A stretch of DNA of 49,694 nt from Solimonas sp047605265 (GTDB lineage: Bacteria; Pseudomonadota; Gammaproteobacteria; Nevskiales; Nevskiaceae), in NCBI GenBank assembly GCA_047605265.1, contig JASGFY010000018.1, positions 1 through 49,694 of the forward strand. Reading direction: 5' to 3'. Below, in pieces: positions 6,828 to 15,391 of the stretch (its first letter is position 1; every line of letters starts with the position of its first letter). The position numbers and the translations under genes are program-made. Below the pieces are notes generated by a model. That model had not been told where the DNA came from, made no database searches, and worked only from the letters and a program-made list of their open reading frames with translations.

Positions 6828-9197
6828 ATGAAACTGAGCGAAAACTGGCTGCGCGAGTGGGTCAATCCGGCGGCCACCATCGAGCAGATCGCCGAGCGCC
6901 TGGTGATGGGCGGCCTCGAGCTGGAGATCGAGCCGGCGCTGGCCGAAAAGGCCAGCCTCGTCGTCGTCGGCCTCATCACCAGGGCCGAGCGCCATCCGCA
7001 GGCCGACCGCCTACAAGTCTGCGAAGTCGACGCCGGTGGAGGCGCGCCGCTGCAGATCGTCTGCGGCGCCCCGAACGCGCGCACCGGCATCAAGGTGCCG
7101 TGCGCGCTGGTCGGCGCCGAGCTGCCCGGCGGGCTGAAGATCACCGAGGCCCGGCTGCGCGGCGTGGACAGCTTCGGCATGCTGTGCTCAGCCAGGGAGC
7201 TGGCGCTGTCCGACAAGTCGGACGGCCTGCTCGAACTCGATGCGGACGCCAGGGTCGGCACGCCAATCGAGCAGCATCTGGCGCTCGCCGACCACATCCT
7301 CAATCTCGAAATCACGCCGAACCGCGGCGACTGCCTCTCCGTGCTCGGCCTCGCGCGCGACGTCGCGGCGCTGTACGGCGTGCCAGTCAAGCACCTAGCG
7401 CCGGCGCAGGTCGTCGTCGAAGGCCATCAGCGGATCAAGGTCGAGATCGAAAGCCTCGACGACTGCCCGAGCTACGCCGGCCGCGTCATCTCGCGCCTCA
7501 ATCCGAAGGCGCGCACGCCGGACTGGATGCGCGAACGCCTGCGCCGCTCCGGCATCCGCAGTCTTCATCCGGTCGTCGACATCACCAACTACGTGATGCT
7601 CGAACTCGGCCAGCCGCTGCACGCGTTCGACGCCGACAAGCTGTCGGGCAGCGTGCGCGTGCGCCGCGCGCGCGACGGCGAAGAGATCCGCCTGCTCAAC
7701 GACCAACTCGTCGAGTGCCGTGACCGCGAACTGCTGATCTGCGACGACGCCGGCGCGATCGCGCTGGCCGGCGTGATGGGCGGCCTCGGCAGCGGCGTGC
7801 ACCAGGGCACGACGCGCATCTTCCTCGAATCGGCCTGCTTCGCGCCGAACGCGGTCGCCGGCACCGGCCGCCGCCACAAGCTGTCGTCCGACGCGGCGCA
7901 CCGCTTCGAGCGCGGCGTCGATCCGGGCCTGCAGTGCCAGGCGCTCGACCGCGCGACGCAGCTCGTGCTGCAGATCTGCGGCGGCGAGACGCATCCCGTC
8001 ACACAGGCCGGCCGCAGCCAGCCGGAACCGGTGTCGGTCCGCCTGCGCCGCTCGCGTCTGGTGCAGGTGCTCGGCCACGAGATCGCTGCCAAGGACGTCG
8101 AGACGCTGCTCGGCCGCCTCAACATCACGCTGCGCGCCGAAGTCGGCGACGCCTGGATCGCGCGCGTGCCGAGCTATCGCTACGACCTGCGCATCGAAGC
8201 CGACCTGATCGAGGAAGTCGGCCGCCTGTACGGCTACGACAGGATTCCCGGCAAGCCTTACGCGGCGCAGCTGGCGCCGGCGCAGCGGCACGAAGCGCGG
8301 CGCAGCCTGCAGCACGTCAAGGAGCAGATCGCCGCGCGCGGCTGGCAGGAAGTCATCAATCTGGCATTCGTCGAACCGGGCCTGCAGAAAGCCCTGAATC
8401 CGGACGTGCCCGACATCGCGCTCGACAACCCGATCGCCGACAATCTGTCGGTGATGCGCACGACGCTGTGGGCCGGCCTGATCCCGGCGTGGCTGTACAA
8501 CCGCGCGCGCCAGCAGGATCGCGTGCGCCTATTCGAAGCCGGCGTCTGCTTCGCGCGGCTCGACGGCACCGTCGTCGAGACGCCGCGTCTCGCCGGTCTC
8601 GCCGCCGGCCGCGCCCTGCCCGAGCAATGGGGCAGCGCCTCGCGCCCGGTCGACTTCTACGACCTCAAGGCCGACGTCGTCGCCCTGTTCGGCAACCGTG
8701 CCGCCGACTATCGCTTCGAAGCCGCGCCGCATCCGGCGCTGCATCCGGGCCGCAGCGCGCGCATCTCGCGCGGGGACCTGATCTGCGGCTGGATCGGCGA
8801 GTTGCATCCGCAGCTCGTGCACAGTCTCGATCTGCCGGAAGCGCCGCTGGTCTACGAACTCGACTGGGAAACGATTCGCGACGTCGCCGTGCCGAAAGCG
8901 GGCGCCTTGTCGGAATTCCCGTCGTCGCGCCGCGATCTTGCGATCGTCGTACGCGAAGAAGTCAGCGCCGACCGCATTCTGGCGTCGGTAACTTCCTCCG
9001 GAGTCGAACTTCTGGTACAGGCCAGGATTTTTGACATATATCGCGGCAAAGGCCTGGCCGAAGGTGACAAAAGTGTCGCGCTGGGCTTGCTTTTCAATGA
9101 CGCCTCGCGCACCCTAACTTTGCAAGAGATCGATGCGGCCAGCTCCAGCGTCACGCAAACTCTGATGCGTGATCTGGGCGCCGTCATTCGACAATAA
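6828..9197 (+). CDS. pheT: Phenylalanyl-tRNA synthetase beta subunit
   Basis: The 789-residue product has the full bacterial layout: a B1/tRNA-binding EMAP-like domain (residues about 40-150, with GLITRAERHPQADRLQVCEVD and IVCGAPN), the B3/B4 editing module (about 200-400, with LHPVVDITNYVMLELGQPLHAFD and HRFERGVDP), B5 (about 400-480, with YRYDLRIEADLIEEVGRLYGYD), the catalytic-like fold, and the C-terminal FDX-ACB anticodon-binding domain (about 695-789, FPSSRRDLAIVV). It assembles with PheS and edits mischarged tyrosine. ATG 6828 gives the standard MKLSENWLREWV start. Confidence 0.97.
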   Translation: MKLSENWLREWVNPAATIEQIAERLVMGGLELEIEPALAEKASLVVVGLITRAERHPQADRLQVCEVDAGGGAPLQIVCGAPNARTGIKVPCALVGAELPGGLKITEARLRGVDSFGMLCSARELALSDKSDGLLELDADARVGTPIEQHLALADHILNLEITPNRGDCLSVLGLARDVAALYGVPVKHLAPAQVVVEGHQRIKVEIESLDDCPSYAGRVISRLNPKARTPDWMRERLRRSGIRSLHPVVDITNYVMLELGQPLHAFDADKLSGSVRVRRARDGEEIRLLNDQLVECRDRELLICDDAGAIALAGVMGGLGSGVHQGTTRIFLESACFAPNAVAGTGRRHKLSSDAAHRFERGVDPGLQCQALDRATQLVLQICGGETHPVTQAGRSQPEPVSVRLRRSRLVQVLGHEIAAKDVETLLGRLNITLRAEVGDAWIARVPSYRYDLRIEADLIEEVGRLYGYDRIPGKPYAAQLAPAQRHEARRSLQHVKEQIAARGWQEVINLAFVEPGLQKALNPDVPDIALDNPIADNLSVMRTTLWAGLIPAWLYNRARQQDRVRLFEAGVCFARLDGTVVETPRLAGLAAGRALPEQWGSASRPVDFYDLKADVVALFGNRAADYRFEAAPHPALHPGRSARISRGDLICGWIGELHPQLVHSLDLPEAPLVYELDWETIRDVAVPKAGALSEFPSSRRDLAIVVREEVSADRILASVTSSGVELLVQARIFDIYRGKGLAEGDKSVALGLLFNDASRTLTLQEIDAASSSVTQTLMRDLGAVIRQ

Positions 9198-9214
9198 GCT
9201 TTCGGGGAATGTCT

Positions 9215-9511
9215 GTGGCCTTGACCAAAGCCGAATTGGCGGAAGCGCTATTCGAAGATCTTGGGCTGAATAAGCGCGAGGCCAAGGAATTTGTCGATCT
9301 TTTCTTCGAGGAAATCCGCGGCCGCCTCGAAGCGGGCAAAGAGGTCAAGCTTTCCGGCTTCGGCAATTTCGAGTTGCGATCGAAGAACCAGCGTCCGGGC
9401 CGCAACCCGAAGACCGGCGAAGAGATACCCATTTCCGCACGCCGCGTCGTGACGTTCCGCCCGGGTCAGAAGCTGCGCCTGCGAGTGGAAGCCGATGCGG
9501 CCCGCCGATAA
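9215..9511 (+). CDS. ihfA: Integration host factor alpha subunit
   Basis: The protein (98 residues) is a DNA-bending HU/IHF family member, with ALTKAELAEALF at the start, KEVKLSGFGNFELR in the beta arm base and RPGRNPKTGEEIPI at the arm tip, ending VVTFRPGQKLRLRVE. It partners IHF-beta in nucleoid architecture and promoter control. I prefer GTG 9215: GGGG at 9204-9207 is then well spaced and the product begins (M)ALTKAE like other IhfA proteins. ATG 9209 (two residues longer) abuts the ribosome site. It lies 11-17 bases behind pheT, as in other Proteobacteria. Confidence 0.95.
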   Translation: MALTKAELAEALFEDLGLNKREAKEFVDLFFEEIRGRLEAGKEVKLSGFGNFELRSKNQRPGRNPKTGEEIPISARRVVTFRPGQKLRLRVEADAARR

Positions 9512-9926
9512 GCCCCTCGCCGTCCTGCCCGACATCCCGCGCAAGCGCTACTTCGCCATCGGTGAAGTCAGCGAGTTGTGCGACGTCAAGCCGCACGTGC
9601 TGCGCTACTGGGAGCAGGAGTTCCCGCAGCTCAAGCCGGTCAAGCGCCGCGGCAACCGCCGCTACTATCAGCAGGACGACGTGCTGATGGTCCGGCGCAT
9701 CCGCAGCCTGCTCTACGAACAGGGCTTCACGATCGGCGGCGCGCGCCAGCGGCTCAAGGAAATGCCGCGGATCGGCCTCGGCGAATCCGTGCGCAGCACC
9801 ACGACCGTCGTCGCGATCGGCAAGCCGCGTCCCCTGCTCGCAGCCCTCGCACCGGCGAACCGTGCGCAGGAGATCAAAAACCTGCGCGACGAACTCGAAG
9901 CGCTGCTGCGGCTGTTTCCGGAGTAG
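9495..9926 (+). CDS. MerR-family transcriptional regulator of the ihfA-linked type
   Basis: This 143-residue regulator has the MerR winged helix (KRYFAIGEVSELCDVKPHVLRYWEQEFPQL, RRYYQQDDVLMVRRI, about residues 17-85). A short tail follows, ending in a coiled-coil-like IKNLRDELEALLRLF. No metal-binding cysteines appear in the tail, so it is not a metal sensor. It overlaps ihfA by 17 bases. The same gene sits between ihfA and tRNA-Pro in many Beta- and Gammaproteobacteria; its target is unknown. Confidence 0.9.
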   Translation: MRPADKPLAVLPDIPRKRYFAIGEVSELCDVKPHVLRYWEQEFPQLKPVKRRGNRRYYQQDDVLMVRRIRSLLYEQGFTIGGARQRLKEMPRIGLGESVRSTTTVVAIGKPRPLLAALAPANRAQEIKNLRDELEALLRLFPE

Positions 9927-9934
9927 AGAAACGA

Positions 9935-9963
9935 TTCACGCCAGCGCGCGGGTGGGCTACACT
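9935..9963 (+). promoter_or_regulatory. Promoter of tRNA-Pro
   Basis: TTCACG (9935-9940), a 17-base spacer and TACACT (9958-9963) are followed by a GC-rich discriminator (TCGCGCCCC), typical of stringently controlled stable-RNA promoters. The tRNA begins 33 bases after the -10. Confidence 0.6.
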
Positions 9964-9995
9964 TCGCGCCCCTTGTGGTTTCCGTCATCCCCGTA

Positions 9996-10075
<80 letters not shown>

Positions 10076-10109
10076 ATTTTAAGGACGATGGAACCCGAAG
10101 CTGTTCATA

Positions 10110-10136
10110 AACCGCGCTTTCCGCGCGGTTTTTCTT
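10110..10136 (+). terminator. Terminator after tRNA-Pro
   Basis: AACCGCGC (10110-10117) and GCGCGGTT (10123-10130) form a perfect stem, followed by TTTCTTT. Confidence 0.85.
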
Positions 10137-10188
10137 TGGTTGTCGTTTTCTCCCGCTCGCACTCGACCAATTTCTCTTTTATGCCGTA

Positions 10189-10224
10189 AGTAAAAGCCCC
10201 GGGTGAGCCAGGCTCCCCGGGGCT
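10189..10224 (-). terminator. Terminator of the EF-hand gene
   Basis: Read on the minus strand, AGCCCCGGG (10224-10216) pairs with CCCGGGGCT (10203-10195), with an inner GAGCC/GGCTC stem, and TTTTACTT follows. It lies about 60 bases beyond the EF-hand stop. Confidence 0.85.
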
Positions 10225-10285
10225 AGTGCACATCAACCAACCGTATCGGCTGGCGGTGAATCCGCGCCTTAGTCGACGTCGGTGA

Positions 10286-10678
10286 TCACGAATCGGCGTC
10301 GGTGATCACGCCATCGCCGTTCTTGTCTTCCTTCTCGAATTTCTTCTTGTAGTGATCTTTCAACTCATCCACCGTGACCTTACCGTCGCCATTAGCGTCG
10401 GCATGCAGCACGCCGTCGATGCGCTTCTTGGTCTTGGGGTCGCTCTCATCGGCGATGGTGAGGTAATAGGCACGGATTTCTTCCGTCTCCAGCACCTCGT
10501 CCTTGTTCTGGTCGATGTTCTTGAAGGTCTTGCCCACGCCGGCGCTGTACTCTTCCAGCGTGATCTTGCCGTCCCCGTTGCGATCCAGCTTCTTGGTGGC
10601 GCTGGAAACTTCAGCATGGCTTACACCGGCAACCACAAGCAGGCCTGCAACCAGACCAAGTTTACGAAAAGCGGTCAT
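10286..10678 (-). CDS. Secreted EF-hand calcium-binding protein
   Basis: A 130-residue protein with a Sec signal peptide (MTAFRKLGLVAGLLVVAGVSHA). Four EF-hand-like loops follow: DRNGDGKITLEE, DQNKDEVLETEE (degenerate), DANGDGKVTVDE and DKNGDGVITDAD. It should bind calcium in the periplasm; its partner is unknown. ATG 10678 has GGAGAGAG upstream. The C-terminus is altered. A 20-base unit starting GTGATCACCGACG is present twice in tandem, and its first copy runs into TGA; without the second copy the frame would end VITDVD. The last calcium loop may thus lack its final acidic residue. The gene is monocistronic. Confidence 0.85.
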   Translation of the reverse strand: MTAFRKLGLVAGLLVVAGVSHAEVSSATKKLDRNGDGKITLEEYSAGVGKTFKNIDQNKDEVLETEEIRAYYLTIADESDPKTKKRIDGVLHADANGDGKVTVDELKDHYKKKFEKEDKNGDGVITDADS

Positions 10679-11006
10679 TGTTCTCTCTCCATAGTATTTG
10701 ATGCGTGTGTCATGACAGCGGTGCCGCAGAGCCCATCCTCACGGGCTTCGCGGAGGCTATACCGGGCATCGTGCGATGTCTACATCAGGCGCTAGAGCAT
10801 TCGACGCTGGGATTACTCCGAAACCTCGCGGCACGATAAGAAGCCGTGCGCCAAGTCATATTCATGGATGAATTAAAGCCGGCTGCGAGCGCCAGGCAAA
10901 ACCAGAAACAGAGTGATGAAAGCGCGCGAAGCGTGAAGCACGCCGAGTCCGGTTCATGGCAAGAAACTGATTTGCGGATGCACCACGTGATCATGGCGCG
11001 CCGCCC
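10679..11006. other. Intergenic stretch without recognised genes
   Basis: Upstream region of the EF-hand gene and downstream region of the first acetylesterase gene. It is less GC-rich than its surroundings. A 69-codon frame on the minus strand (10994-10785) has no ribosome site and no recognisable product. I see no tRNA, repeat or clear promoter here. Confidence 0.5.
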
Positions 11007-11041
11007 AAAACAAAACCGGCACCTTGCGGAGCCGGTTTTTT
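11007..11041 (-). terminator. Terminator of the first acetylesterase gene (possibly bidirectional)
   Basis: AACCGGC (11014-11020) pairs with GCCGGTT (11031-11037). The stem is flanked by A-rich sequence on the left and T-rich sequence on the right, so on the minus strand it reads as stem plus TTTTG. It lies 27 bases beyond the acetylesterase stop at 11068. Confidence 0.8.
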
Positions 11042-11067
11042 ACAACGAACGGTCTTGCCGCAGGGCA

Positions 11068-12393
11068 TCAGCTGCCCGCCGGCTTCTCGGAGCGCGGGGT
11101 GTAAGCGCTGGGCAGCACGTCAAACTTTTCCGGCGAGTCAGGCTTGGACGGGTCAAAAGTACCGACATCGGGCGCCAGGAACTTGGCCAGCGCCGGCACC
11201 TCAGCCTTGATGCCTTCCACGACGCAGCGCGCCAGCTCATAGCCGCCGTAAGCATTGTGATGCGTGTTGTCGCTCAGCGTCTTGGCCAGACCCGGCAAAG
11301 AGCCTTCCTTGTAGAACACGAAGGCCCTGGTGGATGCCTTCTCGCCCAGCGCGGCATAGAATTTCAGGCTCATCGCATTCAGATCGATCACCGGCACCTT
11401 CAGCTCGGTGCCCACTTGGCGCACGGCTTCGGCGTAGTCACTCAGCGTGCTTTGCGGCTCATCGTTCTTCCAGCGGCGGCGTTCCATGGGCGTCACCAGC
11501 ACCACGTTGGCACCCTTGGCACGGCCGGCTTCCACGAACTTCTTCAGGTTGTCCTTGTAGGTGGTGAAGGGGCCGGCGCCTTCACGCTTGTCCTTCTGGT
11601 CGTTGTGGCCGAACTGGATGAAGAAGTAGTCGCCCTCCTTGACCATGCTCAGCAGCTTATCCAGGCGCTTCTGGCGCTCGAAGGACGTCAGCGCCAGGCC
11701 GGATTCGGCGTGGTTGGAAACGGCCACGCCGGGCTTGAAGAAACGCGGCAGCATCTGGCCCCAGCCCGTGTAGGGCTCGTGGATCTGATCGGTCACGGTG
11801 GAGTCGCCCGCCAGGAATACCGTGAGCGCATCCTTGGCCGGCTTGATCTCGACGGAGACGACGCCCGGCTTGCTGCCATTGAACTCCAGGGTGAGCAAAT
11901 CGTCCCAGTCAGGCGAGACCGGCGGGCCTTTTTCCCGATCGTTGATCATGGTTACGCCGCCTCCGGCGATGGGCGGCCTACGCACGTTGACGGTGAAGCT
12001 GCGCGTCTCGAACTTGCTTTTCCGGGTCTCCACCTTCTCCAGCAGCAGGCGGCGGGCCTCGGCCTTGATGGTGGTGGAGGTGGCTTCGGCCGCGCTGCCG
12101 AAACGGATGGTGACGTCGTAGTTCCCCTCGTCCACGTTCACGGCGAAGTTGAGCGGGCCGCCGGGCAATTCATCCGGGAGCTTGATGAAACCGTACTTCT
12201 GCTCCTCGCTGTAAGCCGTGTCCGGCGCTACCTTGATCACGCCCGGCTTCGCCGGCTCGGAGCTGAAATCGAATTTGAGATCCTCGGCCTGCGCAGTGGC
12301 GCTCGCAGCCAGCAGGACCATGGCGCCGATAAAGCCGGCCCCCCATGAGCGGACCACGCCGATGCGGCGCGTCAAAGCGGTGGATTGGGTCAT
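11068..12393 (-). CDS. Rhamnogalacturonan acetylesterase (SGNH hydrolase), paralogue 1
   Basis: A 441-residue secreted esterase removing acetyl groups from GalA residues of RG-I. A signal peptide (VLLAASATAQA, ending near residue 36) is followed by a beta-sandwich module (about 38-190, starting FDF, with NYDVTIRFG). The SGNH domain has block I GDSTVTDQ (Ser198), GWGQ with NHAESG (Gly/Asn blocks), FGHND (Asn264) and D375-x-x-His378 in DNTHHNAYGGYELA, so all four catalytic blocks are intact. The layout matches YesT/RgaE-like proteins of pectin clusters. It uses more AAG, TTC and GAG codons and is less GC-rich than nearby genes, and differs clearly from the second paralogue at 25415. A short frame overlaps its start. 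Confidence 0.88.
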   Translation of the reverse strand: MTQSTALTRRIGVVRSWGAGFIGAMVLLAASATAQAEDLKFDFSSEPAKPGVIKVAPDTAYSEEQKYGFIKLPDELPGGPLNFAVNVDEGNYDVTIRFGSAAEATSTTIKAEARRLLLEKVETRKSKFETRSFTVNVRRPPIAGGGVTMINDREKGPPVSPDWDDLLTLEFNGSKPGVVSVEIKPAKDALTVFLAGDSTVTDQIHEPYTGWGQMLPRFFKPGVAVSNHAESGLALTSFERQKRLDKLLSMVKEGDYFFIQFGHNDQKDKREGAGPFTTYKDNLKKFVEAGRAKGANVVLVTPMERRRWKNDEPQSTLSDYAEAVRQVGTELKVPVIDLNAMSLKFYAALGEKASTRAFVFYKEGSLPGLAKTLSDNTHHNAYGGYELARCVVEGIKAEVPALAKFLAPDVGTFDPSKPDSPEKFDVLPSAYTPRSEKPAGS

Positions 12394-12530
12394 TGAGTGG
12401 TATCGTTCGTTATCGGGACTAAGTGCGTCAGTAACGTTCCAAACATAGGGACGTTGGCCTGCGCCGCTGCGGCACTCTCCAGAGCCGCACTGGTGAGCGT
12501 CACGTACTGCATCGTGCCGACCTTAGGCAT
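12390..12530 (-). CDS. Possible 46-residue protein between kdgK and the acetylesterase gene
   Basis: ATG 12530 to TGA 12392-12390 fills nearly all of the gap. It begins four bases after the kdgK stop, and its TGA overlaps the acetylesterase ATG (ATGA). GAGGAA lies too close to its start to be ideal. The product (MPKVGTMQYVTLTSAALESA...) is small and alanine-rich with no known motif. Late codons include TTA and ATA, which are rare here. I do not recognise it; it may be chance spacing sequence. Confidence 0.25.
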   Translation of the reverse strand: MPKVGTMQYVTLTSAALESAAAAQANVPMFGTLLTHLVPITNDTTQ

Positions 12531-12534
12531 TTCC

Positions 12535-13485
12535 TCATACGCACCCCGCTTCAAATGCATGAAGCTGCGCGCGCGACGGCAAGCCTTCGCTGTCGCCTTT
12601 TACCTGGATCGCCAGCCCGCCAACCCAGTTGCCTCGCGCCGCGGCCCGCAGCGGATCATGGCCTTCCAGCAAGCCGCTGATGAAGCCGACCGCAAATCCA
12701 TCGCCGGCGCCCACGGTGTCGACGACCTGCGGCACCGATGGCGCCGGTATCACGGCTTCACCCTGGCGGGTATGCACATACGCGCCCTGCGCGCCAAGCT
12801 TGATGACCACGCCTTCAGCGCCAGCCGCCAGATAGAAGCCGGCGACATCGCGTGGCGTTTCGCGGCCGGTCAACACGCGTCCTTCCTCGAGACCCGGCAT
12901 GACCCAATGCGCGCAGGCAGCGACGCGATTCAGGCGTTCCACCATTTCCTCCCGCGACCGCCAGAGCTGCGGACGCAGGTTCGGATCGAACGTCAGCCGC
13001 TGACCGGTCTGGCGCGCGCCTTCGGCGATCCGCAGCGCCAGCTCGAAGGCCGCATCGGACAAAGCCGGGCCGATACCGCTCAGATGCACGTGACGCGCCT
13101 GTCCGAACCACGCTGCATCGTAGTCCGCGAGCGACAGCTGACTCGCCGCCGAATACTTGCGGTAATACTCGACCTGCGGATCGCGGCCGTCGTCGCTGCG
13201 TGACTTGAGATAAAAACCCGTCGGCCGCGACGCGTCGATGACGACCCCGCTCGCGTCGAGCCCTTCCGCGGCCAGCGTATCGAGCAGAAAACGCCCGAAC
13301 GAATCGGCACCCAGGCGGCTGCGCCAGCCGACCCGGAAGCCCAGGCGCGCGAGGCCGATCGCCACATTCAGTTCGGCGCCCGCAGCCCGCTTCGTGAAAC
13401 GTTCGACCTGGGCCAGCGGCCCGGTCTGTTCGGCGACGAAGACCGCCATCGCCTCCCCGTAGGTCACGACATCAAATGCGCTCAT
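12535..13485 (-). CDS. kdgK: 2-keto-3-deoxygluconate kinase (PfkB family)
   Basis: The 316-residue sugar kinase converts KDG to KDPG for Eda, joining uronate breakdown to the Entner-Doudoroff pathway. Signs are the start (M)SAFDVVTYGEAMAVF, the substrate-binding GAELNVAIGLARLG (PfkB signature 1 region), YYRKYSAASQLS (KDG-recognition tyrosines), TFDPNLRPQLW, and the C-terminal DTVGAGDGFAVGF with catalytic Asp in GAGD. I start at ATG 13485, where homology begins. The frame stays open upstream to 13701 but with no family sequence. No strong ribosome site is visible. It appears to lead a short operon with the acetylesterase downstream. Confidence 0.9.
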   Translation of the reverse strand: MSAFDVVTYGEAMAVFVAEQTGPLAQVERFTKRAAGAELNVAIGLARLGFRVGWRSRLGADSFGRFLLDTLAAEGLDASGVVIDASRPTGFYLKSRSDDGRDPQVEYYRKYSAASQLSLADYDAAWFGQARHVHLSGIGPALSDAAFELALRIAEGARQTGQRLTFDPNLRPQLWRSREEMVERLNRVAACAHWVMPGLEEGRVLTGRETPRDVAGFYLAAGAEGVVIKLGAQGAYVHTRQGEAVIPAPSVPQVVDTVGAGDGFAVGFISGLLEGHDPLRAAARGNWVGGLAIQVKGDSEGLPSRAQLHAFEAGCV

Positions 13486-13783
13486 TGGTAAGCATGAATT
13501 TCGCGCCAGCGGCGCACCAGCTACATTGTCGGGGATGCGATCGATGCACGACCAATCCGAATTCGCAGAACACTCATAGACGAAACGCATGAATGCATAG
13601 CCTCCCGCGTCATCGTTGCGGGTACCTCCAGGATCGTGATCGCGAGCAAGCAGTGGACACTTGGCGGACTCCGGTCCGATTACATGTCTTTTTTCTATCA
13701 AGCAGAGCTATTTAGTCATTTGCCGTGATCGCTCCGTCTGCGCACCATTAGGCAGGGTGTTAATCAAGAAAACCCAGAGGCGC
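13486..13783. other. kdgK/GH35-remnant intergenic region
   Basis: A 298-base gap that should hold the kdgK promoter on the minus strand. AT-rich patches lie around 13680-13720. I see no convincing -35/-10 pair, operator palindrome or gene. Confidence 0.4.
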
Positions 13784-14125
13784 ATGAGGAGAACCAAGCC
13801 CGCAGTCACGGTTGCGACGGTACTGGCGGCCGTCGACCTGCTATGCGGCGCACATGCCGCGACGGCGCGCCCGGCCAGCAACCGTCCGCTGGGATCGCCA
13901 CTCGCCGCTGGTCGACGGCGAGCGCCGCTTCATCTGGTCCGGCGAGAGGCGCTCGTTGCACTTGCCGAGTCCGAGCCTGTGGCGAAACGTCCTGCTCTGC
14001 ATCGTTGCGCGGCCCGGCCCCTGCGTAAACGCCGCGGCCACGCGCGGCGGCTTTCCGGGCTGGCTGCTCGTGCCGCCGGAGTTCATCGCCTCGCCACCGT
14101 GCCGGCCCTCAAGAAGCGCGTCCGT
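13784..14125 (+). pseudogene. Decayed GH35 beta-galactosidase
   Basis: ATG 13784 opens a signal peptide (VATVLAAVDLLCGAHA). Near 13890 the reading must change frame to follow the GH35 start: VRWDRHSPLVDGERRFIWSG, then LPSPSLWRNVLL, then directly IVARPGPCVNAAATRGGFPGW. In intact large bacterial GH35 enzymes about 45 residues (the helix and strand after LWRDVLxKMKAAG up to LYV) stand between the last two pieces, and PGPYxNAE replaces PGPCVNAA. It therefore carries a frameshift, an internal deletion and loss of everything after about residue 110. The intact enzyme would have trimmed beta-galactosyl residues from RG-I side chains. Confidence 0.8.
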
Positions 14126-14190
14126 CATTCCCTTACGCTCGGCGCCTCGCCCGCCGCACAGCCACTTCAACTCTGAATCCGAGACTTACG

Positions 14191-15297
14191 ATGAGCATGC
14201 CCGACGCGCCGTTCAAACCGGCCGAGATCGTTTCCACCATCCACCGCCTGATCGACAATCTCGTCAACATCAAGGACGAGACCGGCGAGTTCCTGCTGAA
14301 GCTCGACGACGGTCGCGTCATCGATACCAAGGGCTGGAACGACTGGGAATGGACGCACGGCGTCGGCCTGTATGGCATGTTGAAGTTCTACCAGATGTCG
14401 AACGACGCCAAGGCGCGTGATGTCATGCTGAGCTGGTTTCGCGACCGCTTCGCCGCCGGCACGCCGACCAAGAATGTCAACACGATGGCGGCGTTCCTGA
14501 CGCTCGCCTACCTCTACGAGGAAACACGCGACCAGACCTATCTGCCGTACCTCGAAACCTGGGCCGAATGGGTCATGCGCGAGATGCCGCGCACCGAGGA
14601 AAACGGCCTGCAGCACATCGTCTTCAACGCCGACAACCACCAGCAGCTGTGGGACGACACGCTGATGATGAGCGTGCTGCCGCTCGCCAAGATCGGCCTG
14701 CTGCTGGGCCGGCCCGCCTACGTCGAGGAAGCCAAGAAGCAGTTCCTGATCCACATCAAATATCTCTACGATCGCAAGAGCGGCCTGTGGTTCCACGGCT
14801 GGACCTTCGACGGCCGCCACAACTTCGCCGAAGCATTGTGGGCGCGCGGCAACAGCTGGATCACGATCGCCATTCCCGAGTTCATCGAACTGCTCGATCT
14901 GCAGCCGGGCGATGCCCTGCGCGAGGTGCTGATCGACACGCTGGCGGCGCAGATCAAGGCGCTCGCCCGGTATCAGGATGCCTCCGGCCTCTGGCATACG
15001 CTGATCGACGATCCGGACTCGTATCTCGAAGCGTCGGCGACCGCCGGCTTCGCATACGGCATTCTGAAAGCGATCCGCAAGGGCTACGTCGGCCGCGAAT
15101 ACGAGCCGGTCGCACGCCGCGCCGTGCAAGCCGTAAGGGCCAACATCAGCGCCGAAGGCGAACTGCTGAACGTGTCGTTCGGCACCGCAATGGGCGACAC
15201 TCTGCAGTTCTACCGGGACATCAAACTCACGGCGATGCCGTATGGCCAGGCGATGGCGATGCTCGCGCTGGCCGAGTTCCTGCGCCACTACATCTAG
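14191..15297 (+). CDS. GH105 unsaturated rhamnogalacturonyl hydrolase
   Basis: The 368-residue (alpha/alpha)6-barrel enzyme (YteR/YesR type) hydrates and cleaves the unsaturated GalA from lyase products, giving L-rhamnose and 4-deoxy-5-ketouronate. Visible landmarks are WNDWEWTHGVGLYGMLKFY near residue 50, NHQQLWDDTLMMSVLPLA with Asp155/Asp156 at the general-acid position, WFHGWTFDGRHNFAEALWARGNSW, and YLEASATAGFAYGI. No signal peptide is present, so it acts in the cytoplasm after uptake of oligosaccharides. It heads the operon with the symporter downstream (95-base gap). The next step is KduI, encoded at 31500. Confidence 0.93.
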   Translation: MSMPDAPFKPAEIVSTIHRLIDNLVNIKDETGEFLLKLDDGRVIDTKGWNDWEWTHGVGLYGMLKFYQMSNDAKARDVMLSWFRDRFAAGTPTKNVNTMAAFLTLAYLYEETRDQTYLPYLETWAEWVMREMPRTEENGLQHIVFNADNHQQLWDDTLMMSVLPLAKIGLLLGRPAYVEEAKKQFLIHIKYLYDRKSGLWFHGWTFDGRHNFAEALWARGNSWITIAIPEFIELLDLQPGDALREVLIDTLAAQIKALARYQDASGLWHTLIDDPDSYLEASATAGFAYGILKAIRKGYVGREYEPVARRAVQAVRANISAEGELLNVSFGTAMGDTLQFYRDIKLTAMPYGQAMAMLALAEFLRHYI

Positions 15298-15391
15298 TCA
15301 CGTCCGGTGAGCGGCCGCCACCACGGCGGCGCACAGGGCGACAGACCTTGCACGCAAGCCGGCACGACAGGCACTCATGAACGGAGGAGAA

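Noticed and set aside
10785..10994. 69-codon minus-strand frame in the intergenic region before the first acetylesterase
   Set aside because: No ribosome site, no recognisable motif, unusual composition; probably chance.
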